DNA of 64,000 nt, from positions 124,001 through 188,000 of the forward strand of contig JAHISP010000071.1 of assembly GCA_018818165.1 (NCBI GenBank), in the 5' to 3' direction. Source of the DNA: Bacteroidota bacterium (GTDB lineage: Bacteria > Bacteroidota > Ignavibacteria > Ignavibacteriales > Melioribacteraceae). The translations under genes and the position numbers were made by a program. Shown piece after piece: positions 56,628 to 64,000 of this stretch. Positions within the stretch are counted from its first letter, which is position 1. Each line of letters begins with the position of its first letter. The notes beneath the pieces are model-generated. The model was given only the letters and a program-made list of their open reading frames with translations, had not been told where the DNA came from and did no database searches.

Positions 56628-56792
56628 CTATTCGCCCCAATCTTCTTCTTCCTGAGGTGCCTCAGAAACTTTAAATGGGTTTAGTTTTATCACTTCCAAT
56701 TCGATACCACAATCTGGGCATTCAAATAATTCGCCAACTACCATGCCTGGTTCTTTTTGAACATCAGATCCACATAGAGGACATTCAGCCAT
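56628..56792 (-). CDS. lysW: LysW amino-group carrier protein
   Basis: This 54-residue gene encodes the carrier of the LysW lysine/arginine pathway. It starts MAECPLCGSDV, continues GELFECPDCGIELEVIKLNP, and ends in the diagnostic EDWGE. The zinc site is Cys4, Cys7, Cys26 and Cys29. The C-terminal Glu is the attachment point for aminoadipate through an isopeptide-like bond formed by LysX. AAAAGGA lies six bases before the ATG at 56792; a second ATG directly before it (56795) is also possible. It is the first gene of the operon, with its own promoter. Confidence 0.96.
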   Translation of the reverse strand: MAECPLCGSDVQKEPGMVVGELFECPDCGIELEVIKLNPFKVSEAPQEEEDWGE

Positions 56793-56829
56793 CATTAATC
56801 CTTTTAATTAGTTTGTAAAATATTAGACG

Positions 56830-56861
56830 CAAAAATATAACAATCAAAAACAAGACGCAAA
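56830..56861 (-). promoter_or_regulatory. Bacteroidota-type promoter of the lysine operon
   Basis: On the minus strand, TTTG (56861-56858) is followed after 20 bp by TATTTTTG (56837-56830), a full match to TTTG-N19-21-TAnnTTTG. Transcription would start about 30 bases before lysW, in keeping with its place as the first gene. Confidence 0.7.
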
Positions 56862-56899
56862 TTAAAATATTTAAAATAAGATAGATACAAATTAGCATA

Positions 56900-56918
56900 T
56901 GTTACACTATCTGTAACA
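56900..56918. promoter_or_regulatory. Inverted repeat upstream of the lysine operon promoter
   Basis: TGTTACA and its complement TGTAACA flank a five-base spacer. The repeat lies 39 bp upstream of the -33 element of the lysW promoter and 213 bp before fumC. Its arms equal those of hipBA site O3 but in the opposite order. A regulator of the CRP/FNR or LysR type could bind here; this is inference. Confidence 0.45.
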
Positions 56919-57131
56919 ATTAAATAACTATACAAAGAAATTACATATAACAACAAATTGCATAAAATGTATATAAGTAACCAAATATTATTGCATCAAT
57001 TAATGAAATCTACCAAATATTAACAATATTTTGCAATAAATTATAGTTGAAAATATGGATACAATTTTGGAATTTGGAAACATTTCATGTAATTTTTAAA
57101 ATGTAAATATAATTTATCAATAGGAGTTAAT

Positions 57132-58523
57132 ATGGACTACAGAATTGAAACAGACTCAATGGGTGAAATAAAAGTTCCATCAAATATGTATTATGGTGCT
57201 CAAACCGCCCGATCATTAATGAATTTTAAAATTGGTGGCGAAAGATTTCCACGTGAATTAATTAGAGCTTTGGGAATATTAAAAAAAGCTGCAGCTTTAA
57301 CAAATGCGGATTTAAAAATGATTTCCCAAGAAAAAGTTGAGCTTATTGTTAAAGCAGCTGATGAGGTGATTGAAGGTAAACTTGATGATCATTTTCCATT
57401 AGTTGTCTGGCAAACTGGCAGTGGAACACAAACAAATATGAACTCAAATGAAGTTATTTCAAATCGTGCAATTGAAATAGCTGGTGGTGAAATGGGAAGT
57501 AAAAAGCCAATTCATCCGAACGATGACGTGAACAAAGCTCAATCATCAAACGATACTTTCCCAACAGCAATGCATATAGCTGCCGTTGAAGAAGTAAACC
57601 GAAGATTAATTCCAATGGTAACAAAACTCCGTGATGCCCTTGCTGCAAAATCTGAAGAATATAAAAACATTATTAAAATTGGAAGAACACATTTAATGGA
57701 TGCAACTCCATTGACTTTGGGACAAGAGTTTTCGGGATATGTTCAACAGCTTACGAATGGTTTAGCAAGAATTAATGGTTCATTACCAAGACTTTCAGAA
57801 TTAGCTTTAGGTGGCACGGCAGTAGGTACAGGCTTAAATACACATAAAGATTTTGCAGTTCTATCAGCAAAGAAAATATCAGAAATTACAGGACTTAATT
57901 TTACAACGGCACCAAATAAATTTGAAGCATTAGCAGCTCATGATGCAATTGTGGAATTTAGTGGAGTGTTAAAAACTATATCGGCATCACTTCATAAAAT
58001 AGCAAATGATATTCGTTGGATGGGTTCGGGTCCTAGAAGTGGACTTGGTGAATTAGCACTTCCAGCAAACGAACCTGGTAGCTCAATTATGCCAGGAAAA
58101 GTGAATCCAACTCAAGCTGAAGCTATTACAATGGTTTGCGCACAAGTTTTTGGAAATGATGCTGCAATCGGCTTTGCTGGAGCAAGTGGAAACTTTGAAC
58201 TTAACGTTTATAAACCCGTAATGATATTTAATTTGCTTCAATCAATTAGGTTAATTGCTGATTCTTGCGAAAGTTTCACTGATAATATGGTTGTTGGAAT
58301 TGAGCCAAATAGAAATAAAATTGATGAATTGCTTCGTCAATCTTTAATGTTAGTTACAGCATTAAATCCACATATTGGATATGATAATGCTGCAAAAGTT
58401 GCTAAAAAGGCATTTCATGATAATTCAACATTAAGGGAAGCTGTTGTTGCCTTGGGATTTATGACTGCTGAAGAATTTGATTCAAAAGTTAAACCAGAAG
58501 AAATGATTGGACCAAAATCATAA
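57132..58523 (+). CDS. fumC: Fumarate hydratase class II
   Basis: FumC interconverts fumarate and malate in the TCA cycle without an iron-sulfur cluster. The 463-residue protein has [60 protein letters not shown], and the superfamily signature [20 protein letters not shown]. It starts with the typical [20 protein letters not shown]. Length and motifs separate it from aspartase, though both share the fold. TAGGAG precedes the ATG, and a terminator follows, so it is monocistronic. Confidence 0.96.
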   Translation: MDYRIETDSMGEIKVPSNMYYGAQTARSLMNFKIGGERFPRELIRALGILKKAAALTNADLKMISQEKVELIVKAADEVIEGKLDDHFPLVVWQTGSGTQTNMNSNEVISNRAIEIAGGEMGSKKPIHPNDDVNKAQSSNDTFPTAMHIAAVEEVNRRLIPMVTKLRDALAAKSEEYKNIIKIGRTHLMDATPLTLGQEFSGYVQQLTNGLARINGSLPRLSELALGGTAVGTGLNTHKDFAVLSAKKISEITGLNFTTAPNKFEALAAHDAIVEFSGVLKTISASLHKIANDIRWMGSGPRSGLGELALPANEPGSSIMPGKVNPTQAEAITMVCAQVFGNDAAIGFAGASGNFELNVYKPVMIFNLLQSIRLIADSCESFTDNMVVGIEPNRNKIDELLRQSLMLVTALNPHIGYDNAAKVAKKAFHDNSTLREAVVALGFMTAEEFDSKVKPEEMIGPKS

Positions 58524-58536
58524 AATTATTTTTAAT

Positions 58537-58566
58537 AAAAAGAGATTCTATTTGGAATCTCTTTTT
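58537..58566 (+). terminator. Rho-independent terminator of fumC
   Basis: A 12-bp stem (58537-58548 with 58555-58566) closes a six-base loop and has an A-rich left and T-rich right end, so a run of U follows the stem top. It begins 13 bases after the fumC stop. Confidence 0.85.
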
Positions 58567-58634
58567 GTTAAAACTTGTAAGTCAATTCCTAATAATTTTT
58601 GTAAATTTACTTTTTGAAAATTAACTGAATGTAA

Positions 58635-59312
58635 ATGGAAAACCTACCGGGAATTATTTCTCTTTTAATCGCTTGTATAGAAATAGTATTATTAATTAAT
58701 CTTGTAATTTTTGCTAAAAAAAATAGTGAAAATAAAATAATAATTGGATTATTAACCTTACTATTTGGATATCAATTTATGGAATTTTATATGTGTTATA
58801 CACATAGTTATTCTAATTTACTGATTTATATTTCCTTTTTGATTATTTCCTTTCTTCCCCCCCTGTTATTATACTTAGTTTTAGAAATTAAAAAAGTGGA
58901 AAGTAAATTTAAATATTTAGTATTTCTACCAATAATTTTACTTTTGATTTATTATCTTTTTGCTATTAACGGGTTTGAAATAACAACATGCACAATTCTT
59001 TTTGTTGCATACGAAATGCCACTTGGCGATTTGTATGGAGTTATATATTACACTCCAGTTTTATTGGCAATAATATTGTTATTTATGATGGTTAGAAATC
59101 CAATTTATCAAGATAAGAAACTCAATTTACAAATTGTACTAAGTGGAATAGTATTAACTTTTGTGCCAGTGGCTTTAATAATTATCGCTTTCCCATTTCT
59201 GATTGATTATGTTGAAAGCTTCTTCTGCAAAGCAGCATCTTTAATTGCTTTAACTTTAACTATTTATGCAATGCGGAATAATAATAAAATAAATGAAAAT
59301 AATAATGAATGA
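58635..59312 (+). CDS. Hypothetical multi-pass membrane protein
   Basis: I do not recognise this 225-residue protein. It has about seven hydrophobic segments (roughly residues 5-25, 36-52, 57-80, 90-108, 112-125, 135-152 and 170-205), so it is an inner membrane protein. The pattern recalls the 7TM N-terminal part of some AraC-type or histidine-kinase sensors, but here no output domain follows; that likeness is weak. The polar C-terminus is Asn-rich (NNNKINENNNE). The next gene starts inside its last codons, which suggests co-expression. Confidence 0.6.
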   Translation: MENLPGIISLLIACIEIVLLINLVIFAKKNSENKIIIGLLTLLFGYQFMEFYMCYTHSYSNLLIYISFLIISFLPPLLLYLVLEIKKVESKFKYLVFLPIILLLIYYLFAINGFEITTCTILFVAYEMPLGDLYGVIYYTPVLLAIILLFMMVRNPIYQDKKLNLQIVLSGIVLTFVPVALIIIAFPFLIDYVESFFCKAASLIALTLTIYAMRNNNKINENNNE

Positions 59313-59637
59313 AACAATATTAAATATATTTCTAGAAATAGAAAATGGATTTGTAGTTGGATTTAAAGCAATATCATATTTAAGTGATGACGGTGACCAA
59401 CAAAAAATAAAATATTTGAAAGAGAAAGCTAATACTGATTTTCCTAAAGCTTTCCGTTTTGATGCTCCTCAAGATAAACATGGGAATTTTATGAAATACA
59501 AAAGCTTCTCAAAACTTGAAAGTCGTGGAATACATTTTCAATTATTTGAAGAAATATTTTCAAGTTTTAATGTGCCAGAAAATCCGTTGGTTTGTGTAAC
59601 TCCAGTAGTGGATGGAAAATTATTAATAAATGAATAA
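59293..59637 (+). CDS. Hypothetical protein
   Basis: I do not recognise this 114-residue protein. It is soluble and acidic, without signal peptide or cysteine motifs. Visible parts are the start NETILNIFLEIENGFVVGFK, a central FPKAFRFDAPQDKHGNFMKY and the end PLVCVTPVVDGKLLINE. Two ATG starts are possible (59293 and 59305). It overlaps the membrane protein gene upstream by 20 bases. The transketolase start lies 19 bases after its stop, so it may share a transcript with tkt. Confidence 0.55.
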   Translation: MKIIMNETILNIFLEIENGFVVGFKAISYLSDDGDQQKIKYLKEKANTDFPKAFRFDAPQDKHGNFMKYKSFSKLESRGIHFQLFEEIFSSFNVPENPLVCVTPVVDGKLLINE

Positions 59638-59656
59638 AATTATGAATGAGGTAATT

Positions 59657-61663
59657 ATGAACATTAGTACAATTGAAGCAAAATCTATTAACACAATAAG
59701 GTTGTTATCGGTAGATGCAATTCAAAAAGCAAATACTGGACACCCAGGAATGCCAATGGGAATGGCGCCAGTAGCGTATTTGCTATATAAAAATATTATG
59801 AACCACAATCCACAAAACTCCAAATGGTTAAACAGAGATAGGTTTGTGATGTCTGGTGGGCATGGTAGTATGCTTCTATATTCCGTATTGCATTTATCGG
59901 GTTATGATGTTTCTTTGGATGATCTTAAAAATTTTAGACAGTGGGGAAGTAAAACTCCAGGACATCCTGAGTTTGGACATACTGATGGGGTTGAAACAAC
60001 AACTGGTCCGCTTGGACAAGGTTTGGCTAATGCTATTGGTATGTCAGTTGCTCAAAAACACCTTGCAGCTATTTTCAATAAAGATGGTTTCAAAATTCTA
60101 GATCATTTTATTTATGCTGAAGCTGGCGATGGTGATTTAATGGAGGGATTATCACACGAAGCTTCTTCCTTTGCTGGGCATAATAAACTTGGCAATTTAA
60201 TACTTTTTTATGATAGTAATAAAATTACAATTGATGGAAATATTTCGCTTTCCAACTCTGATGATGCAGCAAAAAGGTTTGAATCATATAATTGGCATGT
60301 TCAGACAGTTGAAGATGCAAATGATCTTGATGCTCTAAAAAACGCTGTAGAAAGTGCTAAAAATGTTACAGATAAGCCTTCAATTATAATTACAAAATCA
60401 ATTATTGGATTTGGAAGCCCAAACAAGCAAGGTACTTCTTCATCGCATGGATCTCCACTTGGTGATGACGAAATAGTTTTAGTGAAAAGAAATTTTGGAT
60501 TCCCTGAAGATGAAAAATTCTATGTGCCTACTGAAGTAACTGAACATTTTGCAGAGTTAATAAATAAAGGTGCTGAGTTAGAAAATAAATGGAACGACTT
60601 ATTTGCAAAATATTCAGAAAAATATCCAGAAGAAGCAAAATTATTTATAAAAGCTATGAATAACGATTTTGGAGATGATTGGAAAAATTTAGTGCCAAAA
60701 TTCGAAAATTATGGTGAAGGAATGGCGACAAGAAATTCTTCGCAATCAGTTTTGAATGCAATTGCACCGGCATTACCATTGCTATTTGGTGGTTCGGCTG
60801 ATTTAACACCCTCAAATAATACTGATATTAAAGGTTGGAAAAATTTCACTCCAGAAACTCCAGAGGGTGGATATATTCGCTATGGAATTAGAGAATTTGC
60901 AATGGCAGCAATTATGAACGGAATGGCAATCTATGGTGGGTGTATTCCATATGGCGGTACTTTTTTAGTGTTTTCTGACTACTTACGACCAGCGCTAAGA
61001 ATTGCTTCATTATCCAAAATTAAAATGATATATGTTTTTACACACGATAGCATTGGAGTTGGAGAAGACGGTCCAACTCATCAACCAGTTGAACACTTTG
61101 CTGCATTAAGATCTATTCCAGGAGTTGTATTCTTGCGCCCTGCAGATGCTAATGAGACTTCTGAAGCCTGGAGTTATGCAATTGAGCATAAAGACGGTCC
61201 AGTAGCTATTGCACTAACTAGACAGAAATTAACGATTCTTGACAGAACTATATATGCGCCAGCCAATGGTTTGCAAAAAGGTGCATATGTAATAAAAGAT
61301 GTTGACGGAACTCCAGATTTAATTATTATGGCTAGTGGTTCTGAACTTGCAATATCTATAAAAGCAGCTGAAGAACTTGATATTGCTGGCATTAAATCGC
61401 GCGTTGTATCTTTCCCAAGTTTTGAGATTTTTGACAATCAGTCAGATGAATATAAAGATTCTGTTTTGCCAAAAACAGTACGAGCTCGTATCTCTGTTGA
61501 AGCTGCAGTGAAATTTGGTTGGGAAAAATATGTAGGATTAGATGGAATCTCTATAAGTCTGGAAAGATTTGGTGCTTCTGGACCAGAGGCAATACTTTTT
61601 GAAAAATTTGGATTTACTGTTGCTAACATTGTGGCAGAAGGGAAAAAATTGTTAGGAAAATAA
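59657..61663 (+). CDS. tkt: Transketolase
   Basis: Transketolase moves two-carbon units in the pentose phosphate pathway using thiamine diphosphate. The 668-residue protein has AIQKANTGHPGMPMGMAPVA near the start, the cofactor motif EAGDGDLMEGLSHEASSFAG, and in the middle domain REFAMAAIMNGMAIYGGCIP and THDSIGVGEDGPTHQPVEHF. It is a single-chain, full-length enzyme. I choose the ATG at 59657 because GAGGT lies five bases upstream. An upstream ATG (59630) would overlap the preceding gene. Confidence 0.95.
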   Translation: MNISTIEAKSINTIRLLSVDAIQKANTGHPGMPMGMAPVAYLLYKNIMNHNPQNSKWLNRDRFVMSGGHGSMLLYSVLHLSGYDVSLDDLKNFRQWGSKTPGHPEFGHTDGVETTTGPLGQGLANAIGMSVAQKHLAAIFNKDGFKILDHFIYAEAGDGDLMEGLSHEASSFAGHNKLGNLILFYDSNKITIDGNISLSNSDDAAKRFESYNWHVQTVEDANDLDALKNAVESAKNVTDKPSIIITKSIIGFGSPNKQGTSSSHGSPLGDDEIVLVKRNFGFPEDEKFYVPTEVTEHFAELINKGAELENKWNDLFAKYSEKYPEEAKLFIKAMNNDFGDDWKNLVPKFENYGEGMATRNSSQSVLNAIAPALPLLFGGSADLTPSNNTDIKGWKNFTPETPEGGYIRYGIREFAMAAIMNGMAIYGGCIPYGGTFLVFSDYLRPALRIASLSKIKMIYVFTHDSIGVGEDGPTHQPVEHFAALRSIPGVVFLRPADANETSEAWSYAIEHKDGPVAIALTRQKLTILDRTIYAPANGLQKGAYVIKDVDGTPDLIIMASGSELAISIKAAEELDIAGIKSRVVSFPSFEIFDNQSDEYKDSVLPKTVRARISVEAAVKFGWEKYVGLDGISISLERFGASGPEAILFEKFGFTVANIVAEGKKLLGK

Positions 61664-61680
61664 TTCCAAAATTATATAAT

Positions 61681-61740
61681 GTGAGATGTTAATGGAAAAT
61701 GAATTATTTTATCTTCTGTTTCATCTCACTTTTCTTTTTT
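61681..61740 (+). terminator. Probable terminator of tkt
   Basis: GTGAGATG (61681-61688) pairs with CATCTCAC (61722-61729), followed directly by TTTTCTTTTTT. The long loop contains a further AAAAT/ATTTT pairing. It overlaps the last two bases of the converging glnE gene. Confidence 0.5.
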
Positions 61741-64000
61741 AAATTGAAAGAGTTTTAATTAAAGTCATATAGTTATCTTTTGCCATTTTCATTATTGCTT
61801 GTGTAAATGCGGAAGTATTTTCATAACCAAGTGATTTAACAAGATTATCTTTATCCTCTATGTTTTGTTTTAATTTGTAACCGGAGCTATTTGAATAATT
61901 CTGAATATGAAATAAAATTTTCTTCAATCTACTATAATTCTGCTTTATCAATTCTGTATCAATGTCTAAGTTAATTTCCAATTTAAAAATATTTAGTTTT
62001 TCAATGTAATTTTTCCCAATGAGTTTTTCTGCCAAATCAATTTTTTTATGCAGCAATGCATGAAGAATATAGTCAATAGTTAAAAATCCACCATTACTTT
62101 TTTTAAGATCGAATGTAAAAATTGGTGACGGTCTGTATATTAAAGTTGATTTATCATGCATTTCTCTAATTTTAAGCAGAGGAATTTTTGAATATCGTTC
62201 AATAAATAATGAGAGAATTATTTGTCTAAATTCAGTAAAGAGACTATCATTTCCATTTACAAAACTGATTTTCATTAATGTTTGAAATTCCCAAAAATCG
62301 GCTCTATCTACTAAATAGTTTTTATAATTATTTATATCCCATACAAGCAAAGAGGATTTGCCTTCTGGTCTTAACCGAAAATCTATTTCAACATTTGGAA
62401 ACTTTATTCGTGCTTCTTTGAGAAAATTTTGGAAATCAGTTTCCATTATTTTACGATTTGTAATATTTTCGACTACAACAATTAAATCAACATCGGAGAA
62501 AAAATTCATTTCTTTTATTCCAAAACTCCCTAATCCGGCAATAAAAAAATTGTATTTTATGTTTAAGCTTTTGGCAGCATTAGCTAAATGGAAGTTAAAG
62601 TAATTTGCAAACAATTCTGAAATTTGTTTTTCACTAATTAAATTAAGAGAAAATTGAACTGCTAGAATAAATCGTAGTTGTGAATATTCAAGACTATTTA
62701 CGTCATATTTTGCAATATCAATAAATGCTTTTCTAGATATAATCATATCAATTAACGATTTATCAAAGCTTAGCAAATCGATTGATATTTGAGAGTACTC
62801 ACAAATTGTTAACACTCTTTCAAAAAAAATAGCATTCTTTAATTCCAAATATAATGTTGTGCGGAAAGGGTAGGCTAAAACTAATTTTACAAAATTTTCC
62901 AACACATGATCGGGGTTTGATGAATTCATCAAATAGCTAATTAATGTTAATTCAATCTGATTAAAAACCGTAATTGTTTTTGAATCGAATGTTTTATTTG
63001 CTGATAAGCCACTTCCAACTCTTAAATATTCAATATTCTTAAAAGCTCTATTTTTATTGAAAAAACTAATTTTTTCAAATGTGTCTGCAATTTCTTTTTC
63101 ATCAATTTCAAAAATTGAATTGAATATTTCTCTTGTTTTGTTTCTGCTTTTGTTCAGATTATTTCTAAATTCATCAACATTCTTAAAACCTAAGTAAGTT
63201 GCAACTTTTGTTAATATTTCAAAATTTTCTGGAATTGAATGAGTTTGCGAATTATTCATTAGTTGCAAAAAATGCTCAATTTTGCGAAAGAGTGTATAAG
63301 AATCAGTAAAAACAGAATACTCATTTTCAGTAATAATATTATTAAATTTTAAGTGATGTAAAGCGTCAAGAGTATTTGGAGTTCGGAGTTCGGGAATATT
63401 TTTCCCGTTTAATAATTGCAAAGCTTGAACGGAAAATTCTATGTCTCTTATTCCACCCCAAAATGTTTTAATATTTGTGTTATCGTTGTCACGTTTTTCA
63501 ATTTCGTATTTCATTTCCTTTATTTGGGAAATAGGTGAATCAGAAAATGACTTATTAAAAGTGAAATAATTTCTGAATTTTATAAACTTATCATAAATCC
63601 CAATATTTCCAGAAAGGAAAGAGGATTTAATTAACATTTGTTTTTCCCAAAGCTCGCCGCGTGATTCGTAATAATTAATTGAATCATTTAGTGTGCGGGC
63701 TAAAGGTGCAAAATTTCCATCTGGTCTTAACCTAAAATCAACTCGATAAAGAAATCCTCCATTTGTAACTTGAGATGTTAATTGAGTAAAAATTTGAATT
63801 GCAGAATTTAGAATTTCGAAGTAATCTTTGTTACCATTGATCTTTTCATTTTTATCAAAAAATACAATTAGATCTATGTCGGAACTATAGTTCAATTCAT
63901 TTCCACCCATTTTGCCTAGTGCAATTATCATATGCTTATTGAGGATTGGCAAAGTATCAATTTTATTGAAAGCATTTACGAGAGAAATTTCAAAAATAGA
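61739..64000 (-). CDS. glnE: Glutamine synthetase adenylyltransferase, 5' end cut by window edge
   Basis: GlnE adds and removes AMP on glutamine synthetase to match nitrogen supply. About 753 residues are visible, and the frame is open to the right edge, so ~140-200 N-terminal residues are missing. Two nucleotidyltransferase domains are seen. The first has ALGKMGGNELNYSSDIDLIV with YRVDFRLRPDGNFAPLARTL. The second has IAGLGSFGIKEMNFFSDVDL and EIDFRLRPEGKSSLLVWDIN. The second motif is more divergent (GSFGIKEM where GKLGGxEL is usual) but keeps the two Asp residues. Normally the first domain removes and the second adds AMP. No glnA or glnB is in the window. Confidence 0.9.
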   Translation of the reverse strand, partial: SIFEISLVNAFNKIDTLPILNKHMIIALGKMGGNELNYSSDIDLIVFFDKNEKINGNKDYFEILNSAIQIFTQLTSQVTNGGFLYRVDFRLRPDGNFAPLARTLNDSINYYESRGELWEKQMLIKSSFLSGNIGIYDKFIKFRNYFTFNKSFSDSPISQIKEMKYEIEKRDNDNTNIKTFWGGIRDIEFSVQALQLLNGKNIPELRTPNTLDALHHLKFNNIITENEYSVFTDSYTLFRKIEHFLQLMNNSQTHSIPENFEILTKVATYLGFKNVDEFRNNLNKSRNKTREIFNSIFEIDEKEIADTFEKISFFNKNRAFKNIEYLRVGSGLSANKTFDSKTITVFNQIELTLISYLMNSSNPDHVLENFVKLVLAYPFRTTLYLELKNAIFFERVLTICEYSQISIDLLSFDKSLIDMIISRKAFIDIAKYDVNSLEYSQLRFILAVQFSLNLISEKQISELFANYFNFHLANAAKSLNIKYNFFIAGLGSFGIKEMNFFSDVDLIVVVENITNRKIMETDFQNFLKEARIKFPNVEIDFRLRPEGKSSLLVWDINNYKNYLVDRADFWEFQTLMKISFVNGNDSLFTEFRQIILSLFIERYSKIPLLKIREMHDKSTLIYRPSPIFTFDLKKSNGGFLTIDYILHALLHKKIDLAEKLIGKNYIEKLNIFKLEINLDIDTELIKQNYSRLKKILFHIQNYSNSSGYKLKQNIEDKDNLVKSLGYENTSAFTQAIMKMAKDNYMTLIKTLSI

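Larger units (their letters stand above)
56793..57131. other. Divergent intergenic region between lysW and fumC
   Basis: These 339 bp hold no gene I can support. They contain the lysW promoter (56830-56861) and a TGTTACA/TGTAACA inverted repeat (56900-56918). An 11-bp direct repeat, ACCAAATATTA, occurs at 56980-56990 and 57012-57022. AGGAG lies just before the fumC start. I found no convincing fumC promoter of the same type. Confidence 0.7.

Overview
The window is AT-rich (roughly one third G+C by eye) and gene-dense. It looks like a chromosomal segment from the Bacteroidota/Chlorobiota/Ignavibacteriota (FCB) branch. The pointers are a short primary sigma factor without region 1.1, several promoters of the form TTG-N19-21-TAnnTTTG (the Bacteroidota-type consensus), tRNA genes without encoded CCA, and a LysW carrier-protein lysine pathway. 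Strong Shine-Dalgarno sequences and frequent TTG starts argue against a typical Bacteroidia member and fit Ignavibacteria-like lineages better. The exact clade is inference. I see no insertion sequence, prophage, CRISPR array or rRNA gene.

Layout. 1-10000: a hipBA toxin-antitoxin pair cut by the left edge, with a striking array of four operator-like sites, then mostly single genes (YajQ, polyphosphate kinase 2, a GSCFA protein, cupin and TerB-like proteins, a TPR protein, a LOG-family protein, a secreted M14 peptidase, a cytidylate-kinase-like protein). 10000-12550: tRNA-Lys, then two lipopolysaccharide genes (a GT9 heptosyltransferase-like gene and waaA). 12690-43820: an essentially unbroken transcription/translation supercluster. 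It runs tRNA-Tyr/Gly/Thr, rpmG, tRNA-Trp, secE-nusG, rplKAJL, rpoBC, rpsL-rpsG-fusA-tuf, the S10, spc and alpha gene sets through rplQ, and ends in a strong terminator. A tRNA-Gln gene sits inside it between rplR and rpsE. 43850-50820: engB, a GAF/degenerate-GGDEF protein, deoB, the primary sigma factor gene, an NlpC/P60 lipoprotein, a CAT-like acyltransferase and an alpha-carbonic anhydrase. 50890-56800 (minus strand): a lysine operon lysW-homocitrate synthase-lysX-lysY-(class II amidotransferase)-lysZ-lysJ. 57130-64000: fumC, two unknown genes, transketolase and a glnE gene cut by the right edge.

How the genes work together. The supercluster makes most of the ribosome, RNA polymerase, translation factors and the Sec channel. 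In the lysine operon, homocitrate synthase starts the alpha-aminoadipate route. LysX attaches aminoadipate to the C-terminal Glu of LysW, then LysZ, LysY and LysJ phosphorylate, reduce and transaminate the carried intermediate. A class II glutamine amidotransferase gene overlaps lysZ by four bases in this operon, and its role there is unexplained.

Most worth a second look: the symmetric four-operator array at hipBA, the amidotransferase inside the LysW operon, a small gene that seems to start with ATT, the tRNA-Gln gene within the ribosomal protein operon, and the many non-ATG starts of essential translation genes.
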